The notes under the pieces: model-generated
Database searches by the model: none
Seen by the model: the letters and a program-made list of their open reading frames with translations, nothing else
Told to the model about the DNA's origin: nothing
Part shown: positions 1 to 13,879 of the stretch, piece by piece
Layout of the letters: every line of letters begins with the position of its first letter
Numbering within the stretch: position 1 is the stretch's first letter
Assembly (NCBI GenBank): GCA_022702705.1
Contig: CM040428.1
Location: 53,313,198 to 53,377,197, forward strand
Direction: 5' to 3'
From: Papilionanthe hookeriana x Papilionanthe teres
Taxonomy: Eukaryota; Streptophyta; Magnoliopsida; Asparagales; Orchidaceae
Length of the DNA: 64,000 nt
Translations under genes and position numbers: made by a program

Positions 1-1440
1 TCTTAAATGAATGAGATTCGTCCATTCTCATATTTTAAAATTTAAAGTTTTATTTTCAAAAATCAATATACTTATACATTAAATTAAATCTCAAAGAATC
101 ATTTCAGCGGCCGACAATTATTTAAATGAAACTTAGTTAATCAAAATTATTTAAGTATAGATTTAATAGTAACATAATATTATATCTATAATATTTTTTT
201 ATTAACTATTAATTATATATTTATTTTAATAATAAATAATTATTCATTATATATTTATTTTATTAAATTTTTTTGTTAGATGTAAAAATACATCAAACTT
301 ATGTGATAGGTATGAAAAGCCCCTTAAAATTAATTTTAAACCCCCAAAAACCTCAATTTCCCTTTGGTCTTTCATAGTTTTGTGCCTTCCGATTTCGCCC
401 GAAATATAACCCTGACTTGCTAGGTCGTGCTAGCATTGAAGGCAACGACGAGATCGCCGTGTGCAATGATCTCTGAAACTGTAGTCTGTCGTATATCGCT
501 ACTTTTCACTCTACTCATAGATCTTACCCGATTAAAAAATGATGTTAGAGAAGATGCATTGCAATCATTGTAAAGATATGTATGATTAAGAATAACGATG
601 GTGAAATAACTCAATATAAATGACATTTATAAAAATGAATAAAAAAACTAGGAAAATGATAAGTGCATATCCCTATGGGAAAATCAACACCTACATCTGA
701 ATGTTGGAGTTGAGTGCAAACTGAGAAAGATGATCACGCAAAACTCTGCGATTACATCACATATGAACATGGTTGATGATTTACCTTTCATTTTTTACAG
801 AGATAACAATTAATGAATGAGTATAATAAATCAAATTTATAAAAAATTTTATTAAATTTTTTATATGAAAATCTATATAATTATTTTAATTTTTAGCTCG
901 TTTATTAACTTGTTTGAAATCTCATTCACATGCCAAGTACAAATCAAGTTCAAAACATTAAAAATTTTGAACAAGTCAAGCTTGAACAATATATGAAACT
1001 TGACACAAGCTTGAAGCTAAATATGAACAATTTATAATTATACCAAACCAAGTCAGAACTATGATATACTAGGCTCGATTATAGCCTTACTGGCAACGGG
1101 TAAACAGAAACTTCGACAAATGAGGTCTAAACTCCCCCGTCTCCGGAAGATTAGCAAGGCTCCATAAAGAGTTGAACAGGTTCAATTAAGAGGAGAGCAG
1201 AGTCAGTAGGTCCATGATGATGGTCTAGGTTGCTGCCCAAGGGGAAGGACCTCCCATCTTAATTGTCTACTATATATATATATTTATTATTTTCTATTTT
1301 AGGATTAGTTTTTAGTTTTCCGTCAGGACAATCGTTAACATCCCCATTTTTCCATGTTAGGGCTGCATCCAAGAACTAGTGGTGCTTCAGTTGTATCTCG
1401 CCTCGAGGTGTTGTTTATCATCGACTCACCCTATTCCACA
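1..1440. other. SPPL intron sequence at the left edge
   Basis: No expected SPPL exon is found. Bases 1-100 resemble 12020-12100. AAGCTTGAACAATATATGAA-type inverted words at 900-1040 suggest an old family C relic. Otherwise AT-rich. Confidence 0.4.
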
Positions 1441-1997
1441 GGAAAAATTTTCTGTCCAGATTCCGGACGTAGCTCAACGTGCAGACTCCAATAATATGTC
1501 GCCATGTGTGCTATATCGTGGAGGTTATTTCGGGGTTATTGAAGTGGAACCACAAATGTTATTTCAGGGTTAATTCGGAGTTATTGAAGAGAAACTCATA
1601 TATTCCACTTCAATATCCTCGAAATGACCTCCGTGGTTCCATTTCAATGACCCTGAAATGACACCGTGAAGGTTATTTTCAGGTTATTTATGGGTTATTT
1701 TGGTGTTATGAAGAGAAACCCATATCTTTCATTTCGATAACACTGAAATAACTCATAAATAACCCAGAAATAACCTTTGTGATATTATTTCAGTGTTATT
1801 TTGGCGTTATTGAAGAGAAACTCATATTTCACTTCAATAACCACGAAATAACCCCATAATAACACTGCGAAGGTTATTATGGGATAACTTCGGAGTTATT
1901 GCGGAGCCTACAGTAGCACTTTATATTTTTTTTTAAGTGAACCTGATATAACACGCATGACGGTATATTACCAGAAGTCCACACGTCGAGTTTTTCC
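1441..1997. mobile_element. Family B MITE, copy 1 (557 bp, 10-bp TSD)
   Basis: Flanked by a perfect direct repeat CTATTCCACA (1431-1440 and 1998-2007). The ends start GGAAAAATT and finish GAGTTTTTCC, and about 90 bases of diverged terminal inverted repeat can be paired (CTCAACGTGCAGACTCCAA against CTCGACGTGTGGACTTC). The interior is an array of GGTTATT/AATAACC words in alternating orientation. No coding capacity. It lies in the SPPL intron after exon 4. Confidence 0.75.
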
Positions 1998-2534
1998 CTA
2001 TTCCACAGCCTCCATTCCGTCGCTGCCATCGCCGTACTGATTGCATTACGCCCAAGGAAAACAGCTCTTTTGTCTTCCGCAGCCCCCAAACACTCCTTAC
2101 CATGGCCAACCTCCAAACAGCCCACAATGGTGGCTTTGGCCAGTTGCTCCTGCCGCCCCACCCTTTCCCTGTCTCTGCCAGCACCCCTATGGTATCCACG
2201 ATTGTTCTCTACTACTGCACTTCCATCCTCCAACAAACGGCCACCCTCTCTCACCTCCAATCCAAACCTCCAGGCGCCCAGAACCTGATGATTGTTGCTG
2301 CAACAGCACTCCTTCCAACTGCAGTCTCCACAGGTTGCAGCCATCCCACGACCACCCTCTAACCCTCATTCTGTCGTGTCCCTTAAAACACAGCACCACC
2401 GCCTTCGGATACATTTAGTTGTGCTTGTTTGTGCTGATTGTTGTATTTCACTTTCCAAGTGTATTGTGTTTTACTTGTATATTTGAATTCAGAAATAATA
2501 TTCGTATTTTTATTTTTGTTTGGGTTAACTCCAA

Positions 2535-2725
2535 CATCAACATATCTAACACCTAAACTTCAATATTTACCTAATATGCCATTTTACCTGCTACATAAAA
2601 ATGACATATTTCACTTTTTAAAAGTTAAGATAGTGGTGATTTAGATGGTACAATCGTAAAATGTAAAGTATAGGTGTTAGATATGTAAATACATAGAATT
2701 TAGGTGGTATGTATCTGAATGCCCC
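2535..2725. mobile_element. Family A MITE, left end truncated
   Basis: Contains CATATCTAACACCTAAACTT near the left, TTTCACTTTTTAAAAGTTAA in the middle, then TAGGTGTTAGATATGTAAAT and a GGTGGTATGTATCTGAATGCCCC right end. In the SPPL intron after exon 4. Confidence 0.6.
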
Positions 2726-2927
2726 TTGAAAATTTTTGAATAATTCACAGTATACTTCAATGCATTCTTATTTGAAAGAATCGGGTGGTACAACTGTAAA
2801 TGCAAAGTTTAGGTGTTAGATACGTAAATACATGGAAATTAGGTGGTATGTATGTAAATGCCCCTTGAAAATTTTTGAATAATTCACAGCATACTTCAAT
2901 GCATTCTTATTTCGAAAGAATCCTGAT
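2722..2927. repeat. About 140-bp tandem duplication including half a family A MITE
   Basis: CCCCTTGAAAATTTTTGAAT and the 45 bases after it occur at 2722 and again at 2861. The MITE right half at 2645-2725 is likewise repeated at 2784-2864. The duplicated unit therefore spans a MITE end plus adjacent intron, just downstream of SPPL exon 4. Confidence 0.65.
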
Positions 2928-2961
2928 GCCTCATATATCATGAAAAATACTGAAATATTAC

Positions 2962-3081
2962 CAGAGCGATTACTAGCTAGAATGCTTTCCAAGCTTGCGC
3001 CTGCATCTTGCGGCAGCATAACTGCAGATATATTAATATTTACACCCGTCTCATTGTGTTCGCATACCATCTTGTACAGCT
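2962..3081 (-). CDS. SPPL: SPPL exon 4 (end of PA domain)
   Basis: Completes the split Glu codon and encodes LYKMVCEHNETGVNINISAV and MLPQDAGASLESILASNRS, ending in phase 1 at TCTG|GTAATA. The acceptor is CCTTGTAG|AGCTG. The next expected exon (a segment like VQLYSP.RP followed by the first membrane span) is not found between here and base 1 on the minus strand. Confidence 0.9.
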
Positions 3082-6000
3082 CTACAAGGAAAAGGAAAAA
3101 CATACGCGTAAGTGATCCAAAAAACAAACAAAATTAGGAAAATTTACATAACAAGCCACTCAACTCCTATGTATTTACATATCTAACATTTAAACTTCAA
3201 TTTTTACATACCTACCACCTTAACTATGCATGAAAGGATGTATTTCACCTTTTAAAAGTTAATACAGCGATATTTTTAATGTGATATGAATGATTTGTGA
3301 GGCATAAATGTAGAAAGCAAAATTTTGGCATTGGGTGGTATTTATGTAAGTGACCCATAAAATTATATCAGAATCAACCTTAACCTCATCAAAACTATTT
3401 AGATTAGCTTGATGCACGTTATCTATCTATGTAATTTTTCAAATCCACTTCGGGTGCCCGATAATTACAGAAATTTAAGGCAAGTGTGGTAACATTAATC
3501 TTGCCAGTTATCTAAACGTAAACTTACATGACACTTTGGATAGATTGGACTATTGGTTGCTTCCAGATAGCGGATCTGACGCAGCATTAGGCTAAAAATC
3601 TTCCATTGGATTGAGAGTTTCCAACCACTTAAACTAATTTAAGGCAATGAATTAAATCCACAGCAATCAAAACTAATGCATTATGCTCCAAATGCGACAA
3701 CAAACATGACACTTATTATGGAAAACATTTATATTGGATTCTAAACTTTATTACTGCGAAGCCTAGGTATCACTTTGCTATCCAGAATTTTTTACTTTAA
3801 AAAACCTTTTCTAATGCTTTTAACTAGCACATTAACGTACCTTTGCGATTATTTATAATCAAGATGGCAGATGCACCAGCAGCTTCTGCAATTCGAGCCT
3901 TAGTTGTAAATTTGCAATTACCGCGGTGAACTAAGAGAACATCTCCAGAAATCTAACAGAGAAGATTTGAGTCATGCATTTGTAAATGAAGCAATAAAAC
4001 AGGTTTTGCATCTTAAAACATAGGGGCATTTACATACATAGCACATAATTCTTATGTACTTACATGTCACACACTTAAGCTTTCATAATTACACACATAG
4101 CACTCAAATCTTTAATATCAAATTAAAATAGCACTACTAAGTATTAACACTTTTTTAAAAGTAAAGTACACCTTTTAATGCAATAGGTTTAAAACACTAA
4201 AATGTTATGTATGTAAGTATGAAAGTTTAGGTGTGAGACATGTAAATACATAAGAATTGTGTTCTGGTTATGTACACTTCTCTAAAAAATAAGCAATGCT
4301 AAACCATATTTTTGGGTTGGGTGCAGCAATCTGGAGGATCCGATAAGATAAGCCGAGTTCTGTTCGCGTGTTTCTCTTTCGAAACAATGAGTGGACCAAA
4401 CCTGGCTCCCACACCAACAAATTCACGGTCTTCTACATTGTCTAACCAAGTCTGAACTTTAACCTGATAAATGCAAGATGGTGACCATCAAATAGAAAAA
4501 CATAATGATCTAGGAGGGAAAAAATTGCTAACACAATATAATAATCAAGAATATAAACAATCAGATTATCATTTTATGAATATAATAATAACTAATAGGG
4601 GATTTGATGAAAGTAAGATTTATGTAATTCGGAAAAGGACCAAGTTTCAAAATGAGACCAGGATAGAGTTGCTGAGTGCATAGAAAATCACTCCTAAAAT
4701 AAACCTATACATTAAAATCTGGCATGTCACCATTGTGTACTACCATCTATTTATGTGAATCTCCAAATAGTTTTATCTAAATAACATCTTCCAATAGGAT
4801 TTTAGGCAAAAGAAAGTTATATTTGAGAAAACAAATTTACAGATTAAACAACTTCAGTTTTAAATAAATGATTATTTTGTTCCTTTATGGCAATTATTTC
4901 AAGCTGTTCTGCCTTTTGAAAGTCGGAAATGCCACGATTCTAATTTATGAGGGAACCATGAAACAGAATTCGCAATTTGCTCATCAGACAACTATCATCA
5001 AGACAAACAATAACAACATGGACAAAAGAAGCCTAACTATATTATGTACAATCAATTATTTGATGTAGAGTTAAGTGGATGTACTTTATTTCAAGGGTAT
5101 CTATCTATCTATCTATATATATATATATATATAGTTAGTTAGAAGTTATAATAGAAAATAATTTATTCCTGTGAAAACTTATGAAGAATAAATTATTTCC
5201 TTAGATTATGAGTTATTTCATTTTCTATTTTATATTTATTTTTTTGGATTAAGAGTTATTTCCTTTCCTATTTTAAACTTTTCTATTTTATGTTATTGCA
5301 TTTATCTTCAAATAATTAATATGAATTGATTAATTGAATATATTAAGTGATATATCTTTCCTTTCATATTATTTCTTTTTTATTATATTTCTGATTCTAG
5401 AATCCATGTAAGTATTATTTATACACCAACTCATATCAACGAAAAATATCACATAATTCTGCATAATTCTGAATTTTTACATGATATCAGAGTCAAATTC
5501 CGTATCAGAGCCTTGAAACAAACTCTAGAATCTCCTACCGCCAGAAATTTCATATTCCTTGTAGTCTGCAATCTTTATCGTGTTGCAGGCCCTTCCTTTG
5601 CACCGTTTTTGAGTTTTACTGGCAGAAACTTCCTCCCTAACGACTAGTGTCTTCCCTTAATCACGCCAATGTCGCCTATATTCATCTATTTTCCAAATTA
5701 TTAGTTTAACTTCAAATCATTTTGCCTATTAAAAGAAGCAAATATATATACATAGAGAGAGAGAGAGAGAGATTTCCATATATGTCCAGATATATAGATG
5801 TGTATACACATGTACAGATATATAAATGTACATATAGAGACGTACATATGTAGATGTACATATATAGATGTACATATGTAGATGTAAATATGCATGCACA
5901 CACAAACATATATATAGCTCAATTTTATAAACAAAAAATCGAAAAAATATGCAAAATAATGGGTGATGAGAGTATAATTTTTAAATACAACAAAAAATAA

Positions 6001-7127
6001 CTAATGACCATTTATTGAATCTTCTTAGATTCCTCGAGTGGAAGCACCTAATGCTTCCATATGCATATAATAAAAATTAAAATACACTTCATATTCTTAT
6101 TCTTTAGACATGTGGGATCAAAATAATTTTAAGGCATAAATTACATGAACTTGGAGCTAATAACAATGAAAAAAACCAGATTGCGTAACTCAACATCAAA
6201 AAAATTTGAATCAACTATTGTCTTCCCTTAATTGTGTCTATAGTGGCATGAATTACATGAGGAACTCAAACTCTATCCTACGCAAGATCAAATGCTTGAG
6301 ATTACTTTATTTAGTAGAATAGGGTATGTAAAAATTGAATTTCCAAAGAGTATTTAATTAATGATTTTTTCCGCTCTCCTTTTCCCATATTTGTTGGATC
6401 AATCTTCACACCTTTCACATGCCCAAAAATGTCCCTTTGTTTTTTATTGAACAAATAGCACGTTTGATGGTGTGACTACTTGTTAATAATTTCAAAATCG
6501 TTAGGCAGCTGTGGGACATGATCAGCCATAGACCGTGTGGTTACAAACTCATTTCTTAGGTAGAGAGACAGAGAGGGGGGGCGGGGTTGCTCATCAATTC
6601 ATCTTGGAATTTGTTGTTGTCGGGGAAGAAAATGAGAGAAATGGAGAGGTAGAGGAGGAAGAGAGAAAGAGAGAATGTGTGTGCACCATAATCAATTTGA
6701 GAGATATAGGGGGAAAGGTTTCTAGCCAAGTGAACCAAAATGCGAAACAACCATCCAACCTAAACATCAAAAATATTTGAATCCAATATTGTCTTCCCTT
6801 AATTGCCTCTATAGTGGCATGAATTTCACGAGGAACTCACACTCCATTCTACACAAGATCAAATGCTTGAGATTACTTTATTTAGTATAATAGAGTATGT
6901 AAAAATTGAATTTCCAAAGAGAATTTAATTAATGGTTTTTTCTGCTCTTCTTTTCCATATTTGTTAGATCAATCTTCAAAACTTTCACATGCCCAACAAT
7001 GTCCCTTTTTTTTTCTTTTAATGTTAATGAAAAACCGCATATTTGATGGTGTGACTACTTGTCAATAATTTCATAATCTTTAGGCAGCATGATCAGCCAT
7101 AGACCGCGTTGCTGCAAACTTATTGTT

Positions 7128-7172
<45 letters not shown>

Positions 7173-10100
7173 TGTGTGCACCATAAGTAATTTGAGAGAT
7201 CTAGGGGGGAAGGTTTCAGGTCACGTGAACCAAAATGTGAAACAACTACACAACCTAAACATCGAAAATATTAGATTCAAATATTGTTTTCCCTTAATTG
7301 CATCGATGGTGGCATGAATTTCATAAGGAAATCGCACTCCATTCTACACAAGATCAAATGCCTTGAGAATATTTTATTTAGTAGAATAGAGTATGTAAAA
7401 ATTGAATTTCCAAAGAGAATTTAATCAACGGTTTTTCCTGCTTTCTTTTTTTTTCATATTTGTTGTCTCATTCTTCACAACTTCTTTCGCATGCCCAAAA
7501 ATATTCTTTTCATTTTCATTTAATGTTAACGAACAAACTGCACATTCAATGGTGTGACTATTTGATGTTTGAGTTAACCCAAATCATGACCGATCCACAA
7601 ATATTATTGTTGAATTTAAAGTTATAATGATGACTCCTCAAAATAAAACAACACAAACATGCAACAGCGAGTGACAACGATGACTCGGCGAAAATAAGAA
7701 AGAAAACATCACAACACACATAAATACTCTCTCTAGGGGAGTGACGGATCCAAAATGGGAGGAAGAGAAGTGCGGCAATGCTTGAAGGTGGCTGGCAATA
7801 GGTGGTTGCGGTGCTGGAGAGACCAACAGGTGGTGGCGGTCTGTTTCACATGTGCAGAAAGGAGGATGGCCTGCCGGAAGGAATCTAGAACACGGTCGGC
7901 CTGATGGAAGATGTTGGAGGCGGTCGGCGGCCACAGGACGGGTGCTGGAGAAGTTGTGGTGGTCGAGACAATAGCTGGAAGAGGTTTCAGTGGAATGGAC
8001 AGCGGCCAGAAAGGCTTGCATTGGATTGGAAAGCAAACGGGAAGGGTTCGTGGTGGACTCGACAGTAGTCGGAAAGGCTTGCGGAGGACTGGACGGCAGC
8101 CTGGCAAGGTTTGGGGTGGAATAGACAGCAGCCAAGATGGGTTTGGGGTGGACTAGATGGCAGCCAACAAGGGTTTAGGGTGGACTGAACGGCGACCAAG
8201 AAGGGTTTGGGGTGGGTTGGACGGCGACCAGAAGGGTTTGGGGTGGGTTGGATAGCAACCGGAAAAGCTTGTGGTGGACTGGATAGCAGCCGGAAGGGAT
8301 GGAACGAGCGGAGATAATCACTACCTCAGACGAACTACAGTCGGTGCACCTTCTTGCTATCAGATACAACCATCAGGGCAGAAGCGCCTTAGGGTCAACA
8401 AACTGAAATAAAAAACAATCAAGAACTAAACCATCAACAAGCAATCAGCATATATATACATAATAGGTATTAGTAGTTATAATAGGAAGGCATAGAAAGG
8501 AAAAAAGAATAGAAATAGGAAATGAATGAAAAAAAATGAAGAGAAAAATAGGAAAGGAACATAAATAGAAAATAAAGGGTAATGGGAAAGGAATAGAAAT
8601 AGGAAATGAATAGAAAAAAGAAATGAATATAAATAGAAAAGGAAAGCCGATTTAGAAAGGGATGATAGTCTCCCTTTGGACGGAAAGTCCCCTAGGCTAG
8701 ACTGAGGTATTGTAGCTGCTACAATATCCAGTCTGCAATATTGTAGCAACCATAATACCGCGTCCACGGTAAGCTCCTGCGTTAATCTCTTGGGATTGGA
8801 GGGAGCTTCGATCTCATCAGTCGAAGAGTGTCTCCTCGTCATATGGCGTCAGGTCGACGTCGCAGGTGGCAGAAATGTTTTAATCTGTCAGCATGTCAAT
8901 CATGTTGGCATTAGCATTCCTCAATCATGTTGGCATTAGCATTCCAAAACACATCTTAATATAATATATATCCATCCTATTTTAGCACAATTATAATTAG
9001 AACTATACATGGATGAGCTTTTGCATGAATCAGGCCTCGAGCAATTGAATATGTATTTGGTTTCTTCCACTTTTTGTACTCCTCTAAGTGTATCTGATAA
9101 ACATGCATGTAAGGAGAAATTAACTCTGTTATGAAATCTATATTAGACTAGACCACACTAAAGTATAACCACTCAAGAGAGGTCTCTTCTCCTTCTTTAA
9201 AAGAACCACGATCCGATTAAAGAGTTTTCTTCCCCTCAAAGCTCGAAAGTCAATTTCAAAGTTGCAGTTCATCCTTCCTATCTAGTACTTTGATGGTGGG
9301 TACATTGTCGAACAAAATCTACTATTCAAACTACTCCATATAATCTTCCAGAAGTACTCAAATCTTCTTATATTTGATGAGTTTGGCCTCCCTCGGTAGG
9401 GACAAACTCAGGAGGTAAGCTATATATCTGAAAACTTTAAAATCTTCTTATGTGAAGTTGTCGTGTGCTAGTATCGACTCATCAAACTCATGGCCCTCCT
9501 CTGAATGCCTCTAAAAATATAGTCGACTCACCATAACCTCATACTCTGCATAAACGCACATTACCTCGTATTCACTGTCTTCTATAGTAGCTACTGCCAA
9601 CTAGAATTGATGGTGTCACTTCCTTGCTGGTTGGCAGCCAGTACGCCTCTTTTGTGTTCTCACTCTCTTCTGTATCTATTATATTATCGTCCATTTCTTC
9701 AACTTCTCTCGAATCAGTGAAAGTGATCACACTCCTGATTGAGCAATCCGACTCATTATGCCCTAATTCATAGCACCTAAAGCACTTCTTCGCTAAGACG
9801 GATTTAGGGATGCGAATTGGTTCCAACTGTTCTCTACTCTAAATATGTTTTTCCTTTGATGGAGTCAGCTTGGATGTTCTCTTAGGTGTAATGTGACTGT
9901 AATATCCTGAGGTTGAACAATGCTTGTAAAATGTGGTGATGGAGTGATGTGATCTCTCTATTTCTGAAGCTAGGATCTAAAAACTTTGTTTGTAGTAAGC
10001 TTGTAGAACTTAGACAATGTAATAATCTTATATTTTCCCTCATACTGGCGCATGGACTTCAGATTCTTGTCCCGTTCTCCCTTTCGACTCTCGAAATCAC

Positions 10101-13100
10101 GATCGAGAGTAATCCCCCTTGGGTTCCATCATTTATCTTTACATGTCTCAGCTGGAGACGACGAAGCTCTCATTGTATCTCTTCTCACGAAGATTAGAGC
10201 ACGTATCTCTTTAGTGGCATGGCTAGGAGTTAGGTTGGGAGGTGAACGAGGGTGTATGAGACTAATAGATAGTAGAGGAAAATTAAGTTACGGTTGCTAA
10301 TTTTGAAAATGAATAAAGGAAAATAAGGTTCGAGTCTAAAATTTAGCTATGGTTTAGGAATAAGAAATAAAATATACTTTTGGTGGAGATGGCTTGAGTA
10401 AGGATGAATGCTAGGAAACCATAGGATAGGACTGTGGATAGACTAACTCGGATATCAAATGATATCAGAGTTAATACAAACCACGATCGATCAACAAATA
10501 TTAATGTTGAACTCAAAAGTTACAACGACGACTCCTTAACATAAAACAACACAAACATGCAAATGGCAAGTGACAACGATGACTTTGCAAAAATAAGAAA
10601 GAAAACAGCACAACACACATAAATGCTCTCCCTATGGGAGAGCTGCTCATCCAGAAGGGCAAGAAGGGAGCTTCAGCAGTGCTGGAAGGTGACTAGCACC
10701 TGGTGGCTGCAGTACTTAAGGGAGCAGCAGGTGGTGGCGCTCTGTATGACAGATGCAGGTGGTAGTCTTTACCGTATGTTGGGTCTCACATACATGATGT
10801 TGATGGTTGCCTACGAACATTCCTAACTATAAGGGCTTCGATCATGATTCTGAGCTCCCCCCTTTACCAAAATTCTTAAAATCAGATCCGATCTTCTTAT
10901 ATGTGTTAAGTAATCTTTTATACATATGTTCATGTATTTTGGATTTATTTAATTTTCTGCAATATTTGTAGCAGCATCAGAGAAGGCGAGTATGTACTAT
11001 CACTTTATTCTTTACTGCACCTTATGTATTTTCTTCATACATGTTATATTACTATTTCGTTACTTATTATATCTATCAAAACCCCTAAAATAGATACGAG
11101 TAGGTCAACTGTTTAGGAGGAACACTATAGCGGAACCTATTGACATAATTATAACAATTAACATCAACTTAAATACACATGCCAAAATCATAATGCTACA
11201 GCAAAAAATGAGATGAGATGGCTCACGAAACGATGCAACGACGCGATCGAGCGACGGATGACGTCTAACAGCAGACAAGACAAAATATGAAGTAAAGAAT
11301 GATCATCGAATAAACTTTTTTTAGACTTAAACAATATAAACCGATAGGACATCGAGGTTGTTGTCGAGTACAATGTAAATCCTCACATTTTCTTTAGACT
11401 TTTGCACAATCAGGTTTTGCAACATAAATCATTTCTTTTAGGATTATGAAGTTGTTCATTCAGTACAACGTAAATACTTTCATCTTGCTAAGCTATTTAC
11501 ATGATAATATATTGTGAAAGTGTAAGCCTTAAATTGGAATAAATAACATGAATAAATATTAAATAACTTCACTTCCAAGATGTAAAACCAAGCAATAAGA
11601 TAGTTTGGGAAGTCAATGAAGTTCGCCTCAAGATTTGTAGCACCCCCAATTTCTCGCTCATTTGATCACTAAAATAACTACTCTTATTTGGTTCATTCTC
11701 ACTTTACTTTTCCTACAAACAACCATGAAAACTCAAATTTGAATTCTTACAGACAACTTCTGATCGTTGTCGAGAATTTTCTAAAGTGATTTCGATCATT
11801 TAAGATGTGATTAATTATAATGGCAGAAGAATTAGGAATCAGGTAATATAAACTCTATCTAATATTCATATTAGGTAGGGGAATTGTCGGTCACAAAATT
11901 TGCATACTAAATAAATTGTATAAATTTTGTAGTTTGAATGGTTCAGCCTACTAACAAGTGATATGCTCATCTCTCGGAGTGGTGTATTACTTGCGGTATC
12001 GTGCTCAATCATCTAAATTATTAGATTTATGAGATTTATCCAATCTCATCTTTTTCAACGTCAAATTACTATTTTTCAAAAATAAAATTATATATACATT
12101 AAATTAATTTTTTTCCCCAAATAAAATCGACTGACAAATTCTGGCAACTCCGCTCGAGATTAATTTCTCTCTTCATCACAATCAGGAGGTTTTGTTTTCA
12201 AAACCAAAATTATTTTTTTTCCCTAAAAAAATCGACTGACAAATTTTGGCAACTCTGTTGGAGATTAATTTATCTCTTCATTACGATCAGGAGGTTTTGT
12301 TTTCACACATCGGTAGTGTGTCGACGTCCCCCGTGGCTCAAACTGATGTTCTTCCGCTAATATATCTCGCTCATTTATTCCTTGAGCAGGTATAGACAGC
12401 TCCTCCTGTATTTTGGAGTCATAAGTTTAACCAATAAGGTGGTAGCTAGAAGGGGAAAGTAAAATTTATCAAAGAATGTTCCATGTGAAATAGGCCTCCC
12501 CAATCTTGGACTGGGTTCTATGCTTCATTTTTGTTTTATTCCTCTTTTGAGTTTGACTTATTCTTAATAAGTTAAACTAAAATTTAATCTCATGATCCTT
12601 TATTTAAAACTCCAAACAAAACAAAGTTCGTTAAAATTCAAAACAAAATATATCCTAAATCTAAAACAAGAAAAATAAATCCTAAAATCAAGACAAAATA
12701 AAATTTCTCTCCAAAAATAAAACAAAAATCCATAAAAATAAGTTTTAAAAGAATGCCCAACTCACAAGACAATTTTGTTAGTTTTAGTATTCGAGCTAAA
12801 ATTATAAGACATAGAACGCTACTGATGTTCAAAAATCTTTAAATGAATAAATAATGTCATTGTCAAAGCTAAATTTCTCGTTCACCGGAGGACTTAACTT
12901 GCCCAATGACGAGGTTGCTCGTTACCGAGGCTCAATGATCAAATTTGGAACTAGCTTCGATGAGGTCGAAGTGATACTTGGTAAGGCACTTTACGTCGTT
13001 CTGAAGACAATTGCCCCAAAGGTTAGAGGAACTCTTGTTGCTGAGTTTGACTTAAAGTGTAAGCAAGAGTTCCATGCGCTCAAAAAGTCCAAGGATAGAG

Positions 13101-13818
13101 GAACTCTTGCTAAGCCCGTTGTTACCATCCCTGTCAGCATTGTCATTCCCGCAGAGAGAACCACCTCAGCCTCCCACACTAGATTCACCGTCACTACACC
13201 TGTTGTCCATCGTCAACTAAAATAAAGAGATCTTGTATGAGAAGTCAGTTGATGTACTTTCCCCTCCATCGTCAGTATTTGAGATTAAGTCTAGTTTAAA
13301 GTATGTACTCCTGACCCGGTCGCAAAAAAGAAACCATGGTCAGAAAGATTTAAAAGCCAAGAGGTCACAAGCTACGCAAGTTGGTTCTTGCTCAGACTGC
13401 TCCTCTTCCAGAAAAAGCATCATTGCCTGAGACCTCACCTCTCATCAGAGGGAGTAGGTTTTACCCATTGTCCGCCGCTTTTGGAGAGGAGGGCATTTAC
13501 AAAATTGTTATTGTGTTACCATCACCATCTCTTTGTAATGGCCAGGATAAGGAGGATAAATCTACACCCTTACTCGAGTTTGCTCGATTTTCAAAAGATT
13601 GGCCAAGAAAGAGCACTATTCCACTGTCAGTACATTGAAGAGATTGGGATGTGTCGTATCTCAACAGATGAAGGTTTTGTCAAATTGAAGAAGAGTCTCT
13701 ATGGCGTGAAGTCGAGGCCCCGAGACAGGTACAGAATGTTTAACAAGTTCAGGTCAAAGAAGGCGTACGTCAAGTGTCAGGCAGACCATTGTTGCTTCAT
13801 CAAACACTAAGGTAATTG

Positions 13819-13879
<61 letters not shown>

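Noticed and set aside
1877..2418. Overlapping frames of 125-155 codons on both strands
   Set aside because: Partly inside a family B MITE and partly in a GC-rich repeat; simultaneous frames on both strands indicate skewed composition, not coding.
5712..5934. Frames rich in Ile/Tyr/Cys/Val on the minus strand
   Set aside because: Product of a degenerate (GTACATATAGAT)n simple repeat.
7638..8369. Pro/Ser-rich frames up to 165 codons
   Set aside because: They track a 31-bp minisatellite and its GC-rich flank.
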